A DNA stretch of 64,000 nucleotides from Pedobacter frigoris (GTDB taxonomy: Bacteria > Bacteroidota > Bacteroidia > Sphingobacteriales > Sphingobacteriaceae), in NCBI RefSeq assembly GCF_005116445.1, contig NZ_SWBQ01000001.1, forward strand, positions 1,116,001 through 1,180,000. The letters are read 5' to 3'. The notes beneath the pieces were generated by a model. It was not told the DNA's origin, made no database searches, and worked only from the letters and a program-made list of their open reading frames with translations. Positions 46,572 to 55,487 of this stretch are shown here, piece after piece. The first letter of the stretch is position 1. The number at the start of each line of letters is the position of its first letter. The translations under genes were made by a program, and so were the position numbers.

Positions 46572-47625
46572 GCAATGTAAGGCTGATCGTGCAACGTTCG
46601 TCTTCGCAATTTTCAAACTCGAACCGTACATTGTCGCCATACAGTTGTTTGTAGTTTTTTCCGTAGTCGTTGAGGTCGTTGACCAGGGCCTCATCGGCAT
46701 TTGTGCTATAGTGCATTTCAAGCAGTAAATGGTCGTCTTCAATCAGCATGATCAATTCCAACACGACCTCTTTCTTCGCTTTTGTCTTGCAGAAAGGTTC
46801 AATGATGTTGATGAGCGATAGGGGAGCAATCGTTTTATGTTCAGTATTGCCCTGAATGTTCATCTGGACGGTCAGGTTATTATCTGAGTGATTCAGGTCG
46901 ATGAAATGGATAAAGCTTTGTAGTGCCTGGATCTCCTCTGCTAAGGGCGCATCTTGTTGTCTTCCACGGTAAAGCCTGTAACGCAGCAGGTCAGAGAAGG
47001 TAAGGATCGCATCCGGAGTGGTACTTTCCTGTTGAGTAGCAGATTGTTTGAGTTGGGTCAGCGATCGCATCAGGAAATCCGGACTAATATTGGTTTTTAG
47101 TAAGTCGAGTTTTACCTTTTCTATTTCTTTCTTTTCTTTTTCTAGTTCCAGAAGTGTGTGGTTTTCCTCATTTTTCTCCATAAACAAGAGCATGATTACA
47201 AAGACCACAAAGTTGAGCAGGTAGCCACCAAGGTTGGCGACGTATTTTTCCAGGAATCCGTCATCCTTGCTCAGGAAGGGGTTTTCAAAACTATCCTTTA
47301 CAATGGCGTCGTGATAGAATACATCGATTGCTGTAATGCTGAGGTAGAAAAAGATGACCAGCGACCAAAACAGGATGTTCTTATTCCTTTTGAAAAAATA
47401 GGGTATGAGGTATAGGCAATAAATGTAATAGAAGGCTGCAATTAGTAGATTATCAAGAAAAAAGCTGTGCAGGATAATTGTGGGTGTAATTGGTTCTTTT
47501 ACGGTAAGGATCGTACCGACAATCAAAACCCAGATCCAGTAGATGACATGTGCCACCCAGCGATACCTTGCGAAGTATACCCAGCGGTTCTTTTTATTGA
47601 TCTCTATTTGTACAATATCTGTCAT
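46537..47625 (-). CDS. Degenerate LytS-type sensor kinase (probable pseudokinase)
   Basis: A 362-residue membrane protein with about four to six hydrophobic helices in residues 25-150, then a linker helix and a region aligned with the His_kinase (PF06580) domain. The canonical phospho-acceptor block NPHFLFNTL reads SPDFLMRSL here, with Asp183 where histidine should be. The ATP-binding N-box, normally NFLENAFKHG, reads NIIEPFCKTK, without the key asparagine, and no GxGL box is visible. It lies four bases downstream of the intact kinase gene, so both are translated together. It probably works as a non-catalytic partner. It has no frameshift; length is normal for the family. Confidence 0.8.
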   Translation of the reverse strand: MTDIVQIEINKKNRWVYFARYRWVAHVIYWIWVLIVGTILTVKEPITPTIILHSFFLDNLLIAAFYYIYCLYLIPYFFKRNKNILFWSLVIFFYLSITAIDVFYHDAIVKDSFENPFLSKDDGFLEKYVANLGGYLLNFVVFVIMLLFMEKNEENHTLLELEKEKKEIEKVKLDLLKTNISPDFLMRSLTQLKQSATQQESTTPDAILTFSDLLRYRLYRGRQQDAPLAEEIQALQSFIHFIDLNHSDNNLTVQMNIQGNTEHKTIAPLSLINIIEPFCKTKAKKEVVLELIMLIEDDHLLLEMHYSTNADEALVNDLNDYGKNYKQLYGDNVRFEFENCEDERCTISLTLPISQSSPSHQG

Positions 47626-47629
47626 TCAT

Positions 47630-48721
47630 TTAAAAATTAATCAGCAGATCTATTTCAAAACGATCCTTTAAATTGTTGATACTCAACTGATGTTTGCCGG
47701 GGTATAGAATTTCTAAGCGTCTCTTTACATTTTTAAGTCCTATGCCACCTTTGTATTCGGTAATGGCCTGTCCGCTAGGCCGGAAAGGCTTGCTGTTCTG
47801 TAATTTGAAATGTATAAACCTGGGATGTATGTTGACATCCATATTGATCCACGACTTTCCAAAACTTGATTTGGTTCCATGCTTAAAAGCATTTTCCAGG
47901 AAGTTGATGAGTAATAAAGGGGCGATCTTTTTATTCGTAGTATCACCTGTAATCTGAACGGTTACTTTACATTCTTCTTCCCTGTGCCTCAGTTTTTCGA
48001 GTGCTATGTAGCTGTTGGTAAATGTAAATTCATTGTCTAGCGGTACCAGATCGGCTTTACATTCATACAGCATGTAGTAAAGCAGCGACTCCAGTCGTTC
48101 TATAACAATCTGTGTTTCGTTTGATTTTTTTAAGCTTAATGCATAGATGTTATTGAGGGTATTGAAGAGGAAATGGGGGTTGACCTGGGATTTGAGGAAA
48201 CTGCTTTCGAGTGCGATCTTTTGTGTTTTGAACCTCGCCAACCGCTGGATTTCTTTCTGCTGATCATGGATGTCCACAAAATAATAGAATGAGACGAAGA
48301 AGAAAAAGACCAGTGTGTAGCGCGGCAGACTGGTAGAGATGATAGAGAGGAAATTTGCACCGTTAGCCGCCGGTTGAGCGCTTAAACCCAGGTATAGTAA
48401 TTTGATCAGGACTGCCTGCAATAAAAATACAAATATCAGCAGCGCAAACATTAATACCCAAAAAAGAGGCTTACTTCGCCTGTAAACAGGCATCACGACA
48501 AACTGGAAGCCATAGCATGCCAATAGCGAAGTAATCAGTTTAAAAGTAAATGAAAGATAAGGAATGAAATCTGCCGCTGTTCCCGTAGGCTTAAACATGC
48601 CTTGATTGAACATTTGCAATAGCGAAACGCCTGAAATAGAACACCAAAACAAGAGATGCAGGAACCACTTATAGTTACTAAAGTTTTTCGAGATTTGTTG
48701 TTTCAGAGATAGATTTGCCAT
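47630..48721 (-). CDS. LytS-type sensor histidine kinase
   Basis: A 363-residue sensor kinase. Four or so membrane segments cover residues 20-150, followed by the His_kinase domain: His183 in QVNPHFLFNTLNNI, the N-box LLLINFLENAFKHG and the G-box KGGIGLKNVKRRLEILY, all intact. Such kinases normally pair with a LytTR response regulator. None is adjacent; the partner gene is instead the degenerate kinase right downstream. A TTG at 48748 would lengthen the protein by nine residues; the ATG at 48719-48721 is preferred. Confidence 0.88.
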   Translation of the reverse strand: MANLSLKQQISKNFSNYKWFLHLLFWCSISGVSLLQMFNQGMFKPTGTAADFIPYLSFTFKLITSLLACYGFQFVVMPVYRRSKPLFWVLMFALLIFVFLLQAVLIKLLYLGLSAQPAANGANFLSIISTSLPRYTLVFFFFVSFYYFVDIHDQQKEIQRLARFKTQKIALESSFLKSQVNPHFLFNTLNNIYALSLKKSNETQIVIERLESLLYYMLYECKADLVPLDNEFTFTNSYIALEKLRHREEECKVTVQITGDTTNKKIAPLLLINFLENAFKHGTKSSFGKSWINMDVNIHPRFIHFKLQNSKPFRPSGQAITEYKGGIGLKNVKRRLEILYPGKHQLSINNLKDRFEIDLLINF

Positions 48722-48751
48722 TAGCGTTGTTAACGGCAAATTTATCAATTT

Positions 48752-49693
48752 CTACAATAGTTTTGTCACAGACATCCAGATAATGCGGATGCTGGATATG
48801 ATGACAATAATTGACACTCCAATAAACATTTTTTTAATAGGTAGTTTTCCGACCAAACGGGCTGCGATTGGAGCTGCAATGACTCCTCCTACGATAAGTC
48901 CTAATATCGACTGCCAGTGGCTTACACCAAGAATGAAGAAGAAGGTGACCGCACTGGCCATAGTCACGAAAAACTCAGTTAAGCTGACCGAGCCAATTAC
49001 ATATTTTGGTGTACGCCCTTTAGAGATTAATGTTGATGTAACCAATGGTCCCCATCCGCCACCGCCAAAAGAATCCAGAAAACCTCCTGCACCCGCAAGC
49101 CATCCTGCACGTTTTACCTTCTGAGGTTTTTGCTTTTCTTTAAAGGCATTGGTCAGAATCCTGATGCCAAGGAGTAATGTATAAACAGATATTACCGGTC
49201 TGATGTATGTGGAGAATGCCTCGCCAGCATAGCCCAATAAAATAGCGCCTGCTATAGCACCCAGAACACCTGGAACGAGCAATGTTTTAAATAGCTTTTT
49301 GTTGACGTTGCCAAAACGATAATGACTGAAACCGGAAGCACCGCTTGAAAACATCTCTGCAGTATGGATACTTCCTGAAATGACTGCGGGGTTTAGTCCG
49401 CCGGACAAAAGCAGGGTAGTAGATACCACACCATAGCCCATGCCCAGTGCGCCATCAACAAGCTGTGCAAAAAAGCCAACCAGGAGCATCCATAGGAATT
49501 TTTCATCTATTTGGGCGTAGGTATCTTGTGCAAAAGCGACTACAGAATCATAGCTGATATAAGCATAAAGAGCATAGCCCACAAATAATGCAGCAAGAAT
49601 AATGAGGCATAGATAGGCAATCCTTTTCCATTTTCTCTCCTGTGTTTTACCGTGGTTTAGTGTAGTTCTCGCTTGATTGTCCTGTGTGTTCAT
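48752..49693 (-). CDS. TauE/SafE family sulfite/anion exporter
   Basis: A 313-residue inner-membrane protein with about eight hydrophobic helices. The first half-repeat contains FFAQLVDGALGMGYGVVSTTLL and the second FLDSFGGGGWGPLVTSTLIS, the two symmetric motifs of TauE/SafE (DUF81) carriers. Family members export sulfite, sulfoacetate or similar anions. Two related 15-base motifs lie upstream at 49722 and 49786. The kinase genes downstream may be co-transcribed: the gap to the LytS gene is about 30 bases. Confidence 0.88.
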   Translation of the reverse strand: MNTQDNQARTTLNHGKTQERKWKRIAYLCLIILAALFVGYALYAYISYDSVVAFAQDTYAQIDEKFLWMLLVGFFAQLVDGALGMGYGVVSTTLLLSGGLNPAVISGSIHTAEMFSSGASGFSHYRFGNVNKKLFKTLLVPGVLGAIAGAILLGYAGEAFSTYIRPVISVYTLLLGIRILTNAFKEKQKPQKVKRAGWLAGAGGFLDSFGGGGWGPLVTSTLISKGRTPKYVIGSVSLTEFFVTMASAVTFFFILGVSHWQSILGLIVGGVIAAPIAARLVGKLPIKKMFIGVSIIVIISSIRIIWMSVTKLL

Positions 49694-49707
49694 TATTGAT
49701 TCCTATC

Positions 49708-49800
49708 CGACAATATAAAATCCATCGAATTAGTCGACAATATTAAGGCAACTTTTTGAATAAACAAAATTTTAAATCAAAAAATCTATCGATCTAGTAG
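49708..49800. promoter_or_regulatory. Repeated motifs in the TauE upstream region
   Basis: CGACAATAT occurs at 49708-49716 and 49735-49743. A second motif, CCATCGAATTAGTCG (49722-49736), recurs as CTATCGATCTAGTAG (49786-49800), identical at 11 of 15 positions. They sit between the MATE stop and the TauE start and look like binding sites for a regulator, possibly one sensing sulfur. Confidence 0.4.
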
Positions 49801-49828
49801 TATTAATTAAAAACAATAGTCTTTGGTG

Positions 49829-51184
49829 CTACTTGGTTAACAGTCTGGTCTTGTTTTGGAACCTGAAGAACAGTAGGATAGAAGCGGTAAGTAGTCCAAA
49901 AGTAAGTCCGTACCAAATCCCGTTTACACCAAACCCGAGGGTAATACCGAGTAAATAGCCAAGTGGTATCCCGACAACCCAGTAGGCGATGAAGGTGATG
50001 ATTGTAGGGATGTTTACATCGCCAATGCCTCTGAGTACACCTAATCCGACTACCTGGGTACCGTCAAACAATTGAAAGAAGCCGGCAATGATCAGCAATT
50101 GCGCGGCGATGTTGATTACTGCGATGTCTTCGGTATAGATATAAGGCAATATCGTATTTGCCAGGATGAAAAACAGGGCTGTAGTACTCATAAACACAAG
50201 TATCACATGATAGCTGGCTATTGCCGAACGCCTAAGGTCGGTAAAGTTGCTTTTGCCAAAGTTATTTCCGGTTTTGATCGTTGCAGCGGAGGCTATTCCA
50301 CTGGCCATCATATAGGTTACTGCTGCGAGGTTTATTGCAACCTGGTGAGCAGCTTGTTCTACAGCGCCTATGGTTCCGATCAGGATGGCCGCTCCGCTAA
50401 AAGCACTGATTTCAAATGAGTATTGTAAAGCCACAGGCGCTCCGATTTTTGCGATCTTAAATGCCCTTACTTTATCGATAAACCCAATTCTGAATTTCTC
50501 GATGTAAATTTTAAAGTGTTTGGAGCGCATCACATAAACAGACATCGCGACAGCCATTAATGTACGGTCTATCAGCGTGCTTAAACCAACACCCTTGACA
50601 CCCATTGGGGCGATACCGAACATTCCCTTCACAAATATAATTCCCAGGATAATGTTGATGACATTTCCCCAGATGGAAACAAACATGGCCTGCTTGGTAA
50701 AGCCCAATCCTTCCGCAAATTGTTTAAAAGTCTGGAAGATCATCAAGGGGATGATAGATATCCCTAAATAACCAAGGTATGGTTTTGCATAGGCAACAAC
50801 TTCCGGTGACTGGCCAATATGATCTATGATCAATAAGGTGCCGAGATGCACAAACCCATATAAAAGGAGTGATATTAGGAAATTGATAATGAGGCTATTG
50901 GATAATAATTTGCCGCATTCATCATAGTTTTTACGGCCATTTTCCTGTGCGATCAGGGGAGTGAGGCCATAGGCGATTCCCATCCCTAACACAAGGATCA
51001 GCATAAAGAGACTGTTGACTAACGATACTGCCGCCAATTGGATCGTGCCTGCGAAATGCCCTACAATCACACTATCTGCAAGATGTACAAGAGTATGGCC
51101 TATTTGAGAAACAACAATAGGCATAGCAAGGCGTAGGTTATCCGCATAATACGGTTTGTACTTGTTATAAAGGCTCGTTAACAT
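49829..51184 (-). CDS. MATE family efflux transporter
   Basis: A 451-residue membrane protein with about twelve transmembrane helices. The two MatE halves are visible: AMPIVVSQIGHTLVHLADSV and GTIQLAAVSLVNSLF near the start, and AKIGAPVALQYSFEISAFSG with AAHQVAINLAAVTYMMASG in the second half. Uses an H+ or Na+ gradient to expel cationic or organic compounds; drug range unknown. The upstream AlbA_2 gene ends 57 bases before the MATE start codon. Confidence 0.92.
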   Translation of the reverse strand: MLTSLYNKYKPYYADNLRLAMPIVVSQIGHTLVHLADSVIVGHFAGTIQLAAVSLVNSLFMLILVLGMGIAYGLTPLIAQENGRKNYDECGKLLSNSLIINFLISLLLYGFVHLGTLLIIDHIGQSPEVVAYAKPYLGYLGISIIPLMIFQTFKQFAEGLGFTKQAMFVSIWGNVINIILGIIFVKGMFGIAPMGVKGVGLSTLIDRTLMAVAMSVYVMRSKHFKIYIEKFRIGFIDKVRAFKIAKIGAPVALQYSFEISAFSGAAILIGTIGAVEQAAHQVAINLAAVTYMMASGIASAATIKTGNNFGKSNFTDLRRSAIASYHVILVFMSTTALFFILANTILPYIYTEDIAVINIAAQLLIIAGFFQLFDGTQVVGLGVLRGIGDVNIPTIITFIAYWVVGIPLGYLLGITLGFGVNGIWYGLTFGLLTASILLFFRFQNKTRLLTK

Positions 51185-51241
51185 TCCGGCAAAAGTCGGG
51201 TTTTTTGTGTTGAATTGAAGATTTTGTGAATTTATATTACA

Positions 51242-51865
51242 TTAAACTGTTGTAAAGTATTCCTCTTTTTCAGAAATATGTGGTCTGATTACACCGCTTA
51301 TAATGAGACTGACCAGAATCTTTTGAGCTTGTTTATAAGAGCTTCTCGTTAGTTTGCTAAATTCCTTTAGCGTAATTCTTCCTTGCTTGCCGAGATATTC
51401 AAAGAGTTTTTTTTCCTGATCGGTATAAGTGATCAGTTGTCCAGTCTTATCGTTGCCTTTTTTGATGACATCCATCAGGATTTTACTCGCCAGTATACTT
51501 TTGTCTTTTACCCTGTAATACACCCACCATTTCTTATTTTCATCAAGAGCGTAATGCGGCTTTGTGTCGCTGGGAGCGATGCTTACTACTAGTACCAGCT
51601 TATCGTCGACGTAAATTTCTTCAAATTCAGGTTCTATAGCAGGTTTACAGAACTGGTGTGCAGATTTGATGATCATGTAACGTTCTTCATCCTCAGACTT
51701 CACTCCCTTAATAGAGCCGTCGTCTGCTACTCCGATTAATAATTGTCCGCCTTTATTATTGGCAAAAGCTACTAAGCTTTTAGCTATTTTTTCGTTGCTG
51801 GTGATGGTTTTCTTAAAATCCAGTGTGGTACCTTCGCCCTGTAAAATTAGTCTCCTGATATTCAT
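51242..51865 (-). CDS. AlbA_2 (Schlafen-like) domain protein with C-terminal winged helix
   Basis: A 207-residue cytoplasmic protein. The N-terminal AlbA_2 domain shows EGTTLDFKKTI, SLVAFANNKGGQLLIGVADD and the YYRVKDKSILAS end. The C-terminal 60 residues (LFEYLGKQGRITLKEFSKL, SSYKQAQKILVSLIISGVIR) look like a winged helix. AlbA_2 proteins bind nucleic acids; many are annotated as transcription regulators. It probably forms an operon with the DUF4442 gene 18 bases upstream. Confidence 0.83.
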   Translation of the reverse strand: MNIRRLILQGEGTTLDFKKTITSNEKIAKSLVAFANNKGGQLLIGVADDGSIKGVKSEDEERYMIIKSAHQFCKPAIEPEFEEIYVDDKLVLVVSIAPSDTKPHYALDENKKWWVYYRVKDKSILASKILMDVIKKGNDKTGQLITYTDQEKKLFEYLGKQGRITLKEFSKLTRSSYKQAQKILVSLIISGVIRPHISEKEEYFTTV

Positions 51866-51883
51866 TTTGCGGATTTTAAAGCG

Positions 51884-52369
51884 TTAATAAGCGATGCGTG
51901 ATTCTTCTCCCTGGTGCAGATTTCTTACATAAACTTCATTCATTACCGTAGCACACAATTCGCCTGTGCTATTTGTAATTTCCATAGGGTAAGCTTTTAC
52001 AAACTTCCCTGTAGTGTTTAACGCTTCAACTGCTTCGTTTAGCATATCGTCGGTAATTAATACCGTAAAATAGAGGTTACTTCGGCCTGGTTTTAAGTAT
52101 TGGATTGAAGCGCTTTTAAGCCATACACGTACTTTAAAACCTTGCCTTTGCAGCAACTGATCAAATAATATGGCATAAAATGGATCTGTTGCAGCGTAAA
52201 TTGTTCCACCAAATATGGAACCGTTGTAGTTTTTGTTGAACAGGCTTTTGGCGATTTTAACGTCGACACCCCTGAACCCCTTATGGAATCTTTTTATCCA
52301 AATGCGCTGAAATAATAGAGGGGGATATAAACACAAGCCCCACTTGAGGGTTTTCTCTGATACAACCAT
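51884..52369 (-). CDS. DUF4442 family hotdog-fold protein
   Basis: A 161-residue protein. The GVDVKIAKSLFNKNYNGSI and FGGTIYAATDPFYAILFDQL segments are typical of DUF4442, a hotdog fold related to YiiD-type acyl-CoA thioesterases. No clear catalytic residue can be named. The frame begins with ATG at 52367-52369. Confidence 0.8.
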   Translation of the reverse strand: MVVSEKTLKWGLCLYPPLLFQRIWIKRFHKGFRGVDVKIAKSLFNKNYNGSIFGGTIYAATDPFYAILFDQLLQRQGFKVRVWLKSASIQYLKPGRSNLYFTVLITDDMLNEAVEALNTTGKFVKAYPMEITNSTGELCATVMNEVYVRNLHQGEESRIAY

Positions 52370-52448
52370 GATGCTTAAATATCAGAAAGTTTATTGAACT
52401 ATGAAATTTTAAATATGAACATAAAGTAATTTTTCATTAAATTAGGAT

Positions 52449-52754
52449 ATGTATATATATGACACACTTACGGCTGCAGTCGCGGGTCTTGAAGAACGCG
52501 GCTATGAATATGATTTCATCTTAACTGAGGATTTTATTGAGTGTAAGGCTATTGACATTCAACTGATGCCTGAGGAATTTGAAATCGATGAATTTTACAG
52601 GTTTGAGGGAATGAATGATCCGGACGACAGTGCCGTCATTTATGCGATATCTTCTCCGGTTGGTAATCTGAAAGGCGTGCTTATAGATGCTTATGGAGCA
52701 TATGCGGAGAATATTTCAGCAGAGCTTTTAGATAAACTGAAAATGCATCATTAA
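52449..52754 (+). CDS. Small conserved acidic protein of unknown function
   Basis: A 101-residue acidic protein with TLTAAVAGLEERGYEYDF at the start and YAISSPVGNLKGVLIDAYG near the end. Similar small proteins are common in Bacteroidota and are often labelled phosphoribosylpyrophosphate synthetase, but it is far too short and lacks PRPP synthetase motifs, so that name should not be used. A TAAATTAG element at 52438-52445 may be its -7. Confidence 0.7.
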   Translation: MYIYDTLTAAVAGLEERGYEYDFILTEDFIECKAIDIQLMPEEFEIDEFYRFEGMNDPDDSAVIYAISSPVGNLKGVLIDAYGAYAENISAELLDKLKMHH

Positions 52755-52844
52755 GTGTAAATTATTTTTTTTAAAACTTTCAGTCGGGCTTTTTGTTGAA
52801 TAATTGAAGCTATGAAAAATCATAATCAATTAAAACACAGCCCT

Positions 52845-53039
52845 ATGAAAAAAATAATTTTAAGTCTTGCTTTTGCAGGTTCATTAATTATAACCACATC
52901 AGCATGCAATTCAACAAAAAATGTATCAGATACTACGGATAGCACGACTGTAGATACTACGATGACACCAATAGATACCACTAAAGTGGTGGACACAACT
53001 AAAGTTATGCCACCGGATACAACAGTGAAACCAATGTAA
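52845..53039 (+). CDS. Small Thr/Asp-rich lipoprotein
   Basis: A 64-residue lipoprotein: signal MKKIILSLAFAGSLIITTSA then Cys21, followed by a low-complexity tail with DTTKV twice and several DTT or DST units. No fold or function can be proposed. An in-frame ATG at 52812 exists; the ATG at 52845 starts the signal peptide. A terminator hairpin follows. Confidence 0.65.
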   Translation: MKKIILSLAFAGSLIITTSACNSTKNVSDTTDSTTVDTTMTPIDTTKVVDTTKVMPPDTTVKPM

Positions 53040-53058
53040 TAGTAAATAAGGTTAAATG

Positions 53059-53095
53059 AACGCGCACGTACAGGATTGTACGATGCGCGTTTTTT
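53059..53095 (+). terminator. Terminator after the small lipoprotein gene
   Basis: Outer stem ACGCGC/GCGCGT and inner stem CGTACA/TGTACG with a GGAT loop, followed by a T-run. Confidence 0.85.
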
Positions 53096-53156
53096 ATTGA
53101 ATATTTTTTCGCGTCAATAAAATTGTTTGTACTTTCATCAACCAAACAAATATTTT

Positions 53157-54380
53157 ATGACCGAAGCTGAGAAAAAAAGAAATGTGTTCTTTTTGATTCT
53201 TGTGGCCGCACTAGGCTATTTTGTAGATATTTACGATCTGCTGCTATTTCTTATTATTAAAAATAAAAGTCTTTCAGGACTGGGAGTTCCGGCTGATAAG
53301 ATAACCGAAACCGGTCTTAGCCTGATGAACTGGCAGATGGCCGGTTTGTTAATCGGAGGTATCTTCTGGGGGATTCTAGGCGATAAAAAAGGGCGCCTTT
53401 CTGTATTGTTTGGCTCAATTATCATGTACTCAATTGCCAATATAGCCAATGGATTTGTAACGAGTATCCCTATGTATGCAGCACTGCGGTTTATTGCTGG
53501 TATTGGACTGGCAGGCGAGCTCGGCGCTGGTATCACTTTGGTAAGTGAAAGTATGAGTAAGGAAAAAAGGGGCTACGGTACTATGCTGGTAGCGGGAATT
53601 GGATTAATGGGTGCTGTAGCGGCGTATATAGTTGGTGATCTATTTGAATGGCGTACTGCATTTTTTGTGGGCGGAGGTTTGGGTATACTTTTACTACTGT
53701 TGCGTTTCGGTGTTTTTGAATCTGGATTATTTGAAAATATGTCAAAAAAGAATGTAGTGAAGGGAAATTTTCTAATGCTGTTTTCTAACAGAAAACGTTT
53801 CTTTAAATATTTGAACTGTATTTTAATTGCTGTTCCCCTATGGTTTGTAGTAGGGATACTTGTGGGGATAGCCCCTGAATTTGGTAAAGCATTACATGCT
53901 GTAGATGTTTTGGACAATGGTAAAGGAGTGATGTTTACTTATATCGGGATTTCTTTGGGCGACTTCTTAAGCGGGGCATTGAGTCAGGTATTTAAAACCA
54001 GAAAAAAGATTGTCTTTATATTTATTACGCTTACATTTTGTGCCATGCTCGTTTATTTGTTAAACACCGGCTGGACAGCAAATGGATTTTACACCTTATG
54101 TGTGTTTTTTGGATTATTTACAGGGTATTGGGTTGTGTTTGTTACCATATCTGCCGAACAGTTTGGTACAAATTTGAGGGCAACTGTAACTACAAGCGTA
54201 CCGAATATGGTAAGGGGATCTTTAATATTGGTAACTATTTTATTCCAGTTTTTACTGGCCAAAATGGGTATTATTAATGCTGCTTTATGCATCGCGGTAC
54301 TGACTGTAGGAATGGCTTATATCGCTTTGTACAACCTGGACGAAACTTACGGCCGCGATTTGAATTTTATAGAGGAATAG
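53157..54380 (+). CDS. MFS transporter
   Basis: A 407-residue membrane protein with about twelve transmembrane helices. The loop 2-3 motif is GDKKGRLSVLFG, and the segment MSKEKRGYGTMLVAGIGLMG resembles metabolite:H+ symporters of the sugar/carboxylate type. Substrate not determinable. A TTG at 53127 would add ten residues; the ATG at 53157 matches the family N-terminus (TEAEKKRNVFFLILVAALGY). Confidence 0.88.
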   Translation: MTEAEKKRNVFFLILVAALGYFVDIYDLLLFLIIKNKSLSGLGVPADKITETGLSLMNWQMAGLLIGGIFWGILGDKKGRLSVLFGSIIMYSIANIANGFVTSIPMYAALRFIAGIGLAGELGAGITLVSESMSKEKRGYGTMLVAGIGLMGAVAAYIVGDLFEWRTAFFVGGGLGILLLLLRFGVFESGLFENMSKKNVVKGNFLMLFSNRKRFFKYLNCILIAVPLWFVVGILVGIAPEFGKALHAVDVLDNGKGVMFTYIGISLGDFLSGALSQVFKTRKKIVFIFITLTFCAMLVYLLNTGWTANGFYTLCVFFGLFTGYWVVFVTISAEQFGTNLRATVTTSVPNMVRGSLILVTILFQFLLAKMGIINAALCIAVLTVGMAYIALYNLDETYGRDLNFIEE

Positions 54381-54434
54381 TGTCAAAAAAATGTACTATC
54401 TGCAATTTTAAGCCTAATGCCTTTTTATTAAGGT

Positions 54435-54442
54435 TAACTTTG
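54435..54442 (+). promoter_or_regulatory. hemF -7 element TAACTTTG
   Basis: An exact TAnnTTTG match 17 bases before the hemF ATG, inside the 79-base gap after the MFS gene. It suggests that hemF has its own promoter. Confidence 0.5.
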
Positions 54443-54459
54443 GGGATAGTTTTAATGAA

Positions 54460-55356
54460 ATGGTGTTTAAAGATCGAGTAGTAGCGGCATACCAGCAAAT
54501 TCAGGATGAAATTTGTAAGAGTCTGGAACTTGCAGACGGCAAAGCCAAATTTGAAGAAGAATTGTGGAAAAGAGATGGCGGAGGTGGCGGTCGTACCCGC
54601 ATCATGCAACATGGAAATGTGATAGAAAAGGGCGGCGTGAATTTTTCTGCCGTTCATGGAAAACTTCCTGATGCTGTAAAGAAGGCGTTTAACGTGGAGA
54701 GCGACGATTTTTTTGCCACCGGTGTGTCCATAGTAATGCATCCCAATAATCCTTTTGTACCGATCATTCATATGAATATCCGGTATTTCGAAATGGATGA
54801 ACAAACCCGTTGGTTTGGTGGGGGTATAGATCTAACACCTCATTATGTAATTGATACAGATGCAAGGTATTTTCATCACCTGCTGAAGCAAACCTGCGAT
54901 TCTTTTGACGCATCGTTTTATGCTAAATTTAAGACACACGCTGATGATTATTTTTACATTAAACACAGGGAAGAAACCCGTGGTGTCGGCGGTATCTTTT
55001 ATGATAGATTGAAACCTGAAAACACTGGACTTTCGTTCGATCAGCTATTGGATTTTTCAATTGCAGTGGGTAATACATTCATTCCTGCCTACACGGAACT
55101 TATTGATAGAAACAGAGATACAGAATATAGCGAACACCAACAGGAGTGGCAATATCTGCGCAGAAGCAGATATGCTGAATTCAATTTAGTGTATGATGCA
55201 GGTACTAAATTTGGTTTAGAAACGAACGGAAGAATCGAGTCAATTCTGATGAGTTTGCCACCGATGGCAAAATGGGTTTATAATCATAAGCCTATTGAAG
55301 GTAGTGCCGAAGCATTTACGTTAAGCAAGTTAAAAAAGGGGATTGAATGGGCTTAA
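54460..55356 (+). CDS. hemF: Oxygen-dependent coproporphyrinogen III oxidase
   Basis: A 298-residue HemF of normal length. Signature blocks: GGGGRTRIMQHGNVIEKGGV, NFSAVHG, HMNIRYFE and WFGGGIDLTPHYVIDTDARY, then HREETRGVGGIFYDRL and EFNLVYDAGTKFGLETNGRI. It decarboxylates coproporphyrinogen III to protoporphyrinogen IX using O2, in haem synthesis. Cytosolic homodimer. Presence of the oxygen-dependent enzyme fits an aerobic lifestyle. Confidence 0.97.
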   Translation: MVFKDRVVAAYQQIQDEICKSLELADGKAKFEEELWKRDGGGGGRTRIMQHGNVIEKGGVNFSAVHGKLPDAVKKAFNVESDDFFATGVSIVMHPNNPFVPIIHMNIRYFEMDEQTRWFGGGIDLTPHYVIDTDARYFHHLLKQTCDSFDASFYAKFKTHADDYFYIKHREETRGVGGIFYDRLKPENTGLSFDQLLDFSIAVGNTFIPAYTELIDRNRDTEYSEHQQEWQYLRRSRYAEFNLVYDAGTKFGLETNGRIESILMSLPPMAKWVYNHKPIEGSAEAFTLSKLKKGIEWA

Positions 55357-55400
55357 GAGGCTAAAAGTCACCCTGAATTTATAGGTTAAAATTTTTCCAC

Positions 55401-55425
55401 AATGCGCCTTAATGGCGCATTTTTT
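55401..55425 (+). terminator. Terminator after hemF
   Basis: ATGCGCC/GGCGCAT stem with a five-base loop followed by a T-run, about 45 bases after the hemF stop and before gyrA. Confidence 0.82.
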
Positions 55426-55487
55426 ATTAGATTCGCAAGGTTATAAGAATACCACATTTAAATCGTTCTTAAGGAACATTAATATTT

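Noticed and set aside
52449..52754. Phosphoribosylpyrophosphate synthetase
   Set aside because: The protein is only 101 residues and has no PRPP-binding or ATP-binding motif, although relatives often carry this name.
54038..54481. Extra plus-strand frames in the MFS/hemF junction
   Set aside because: They are out-of-frame shadows of the MFS gene and have no family features.
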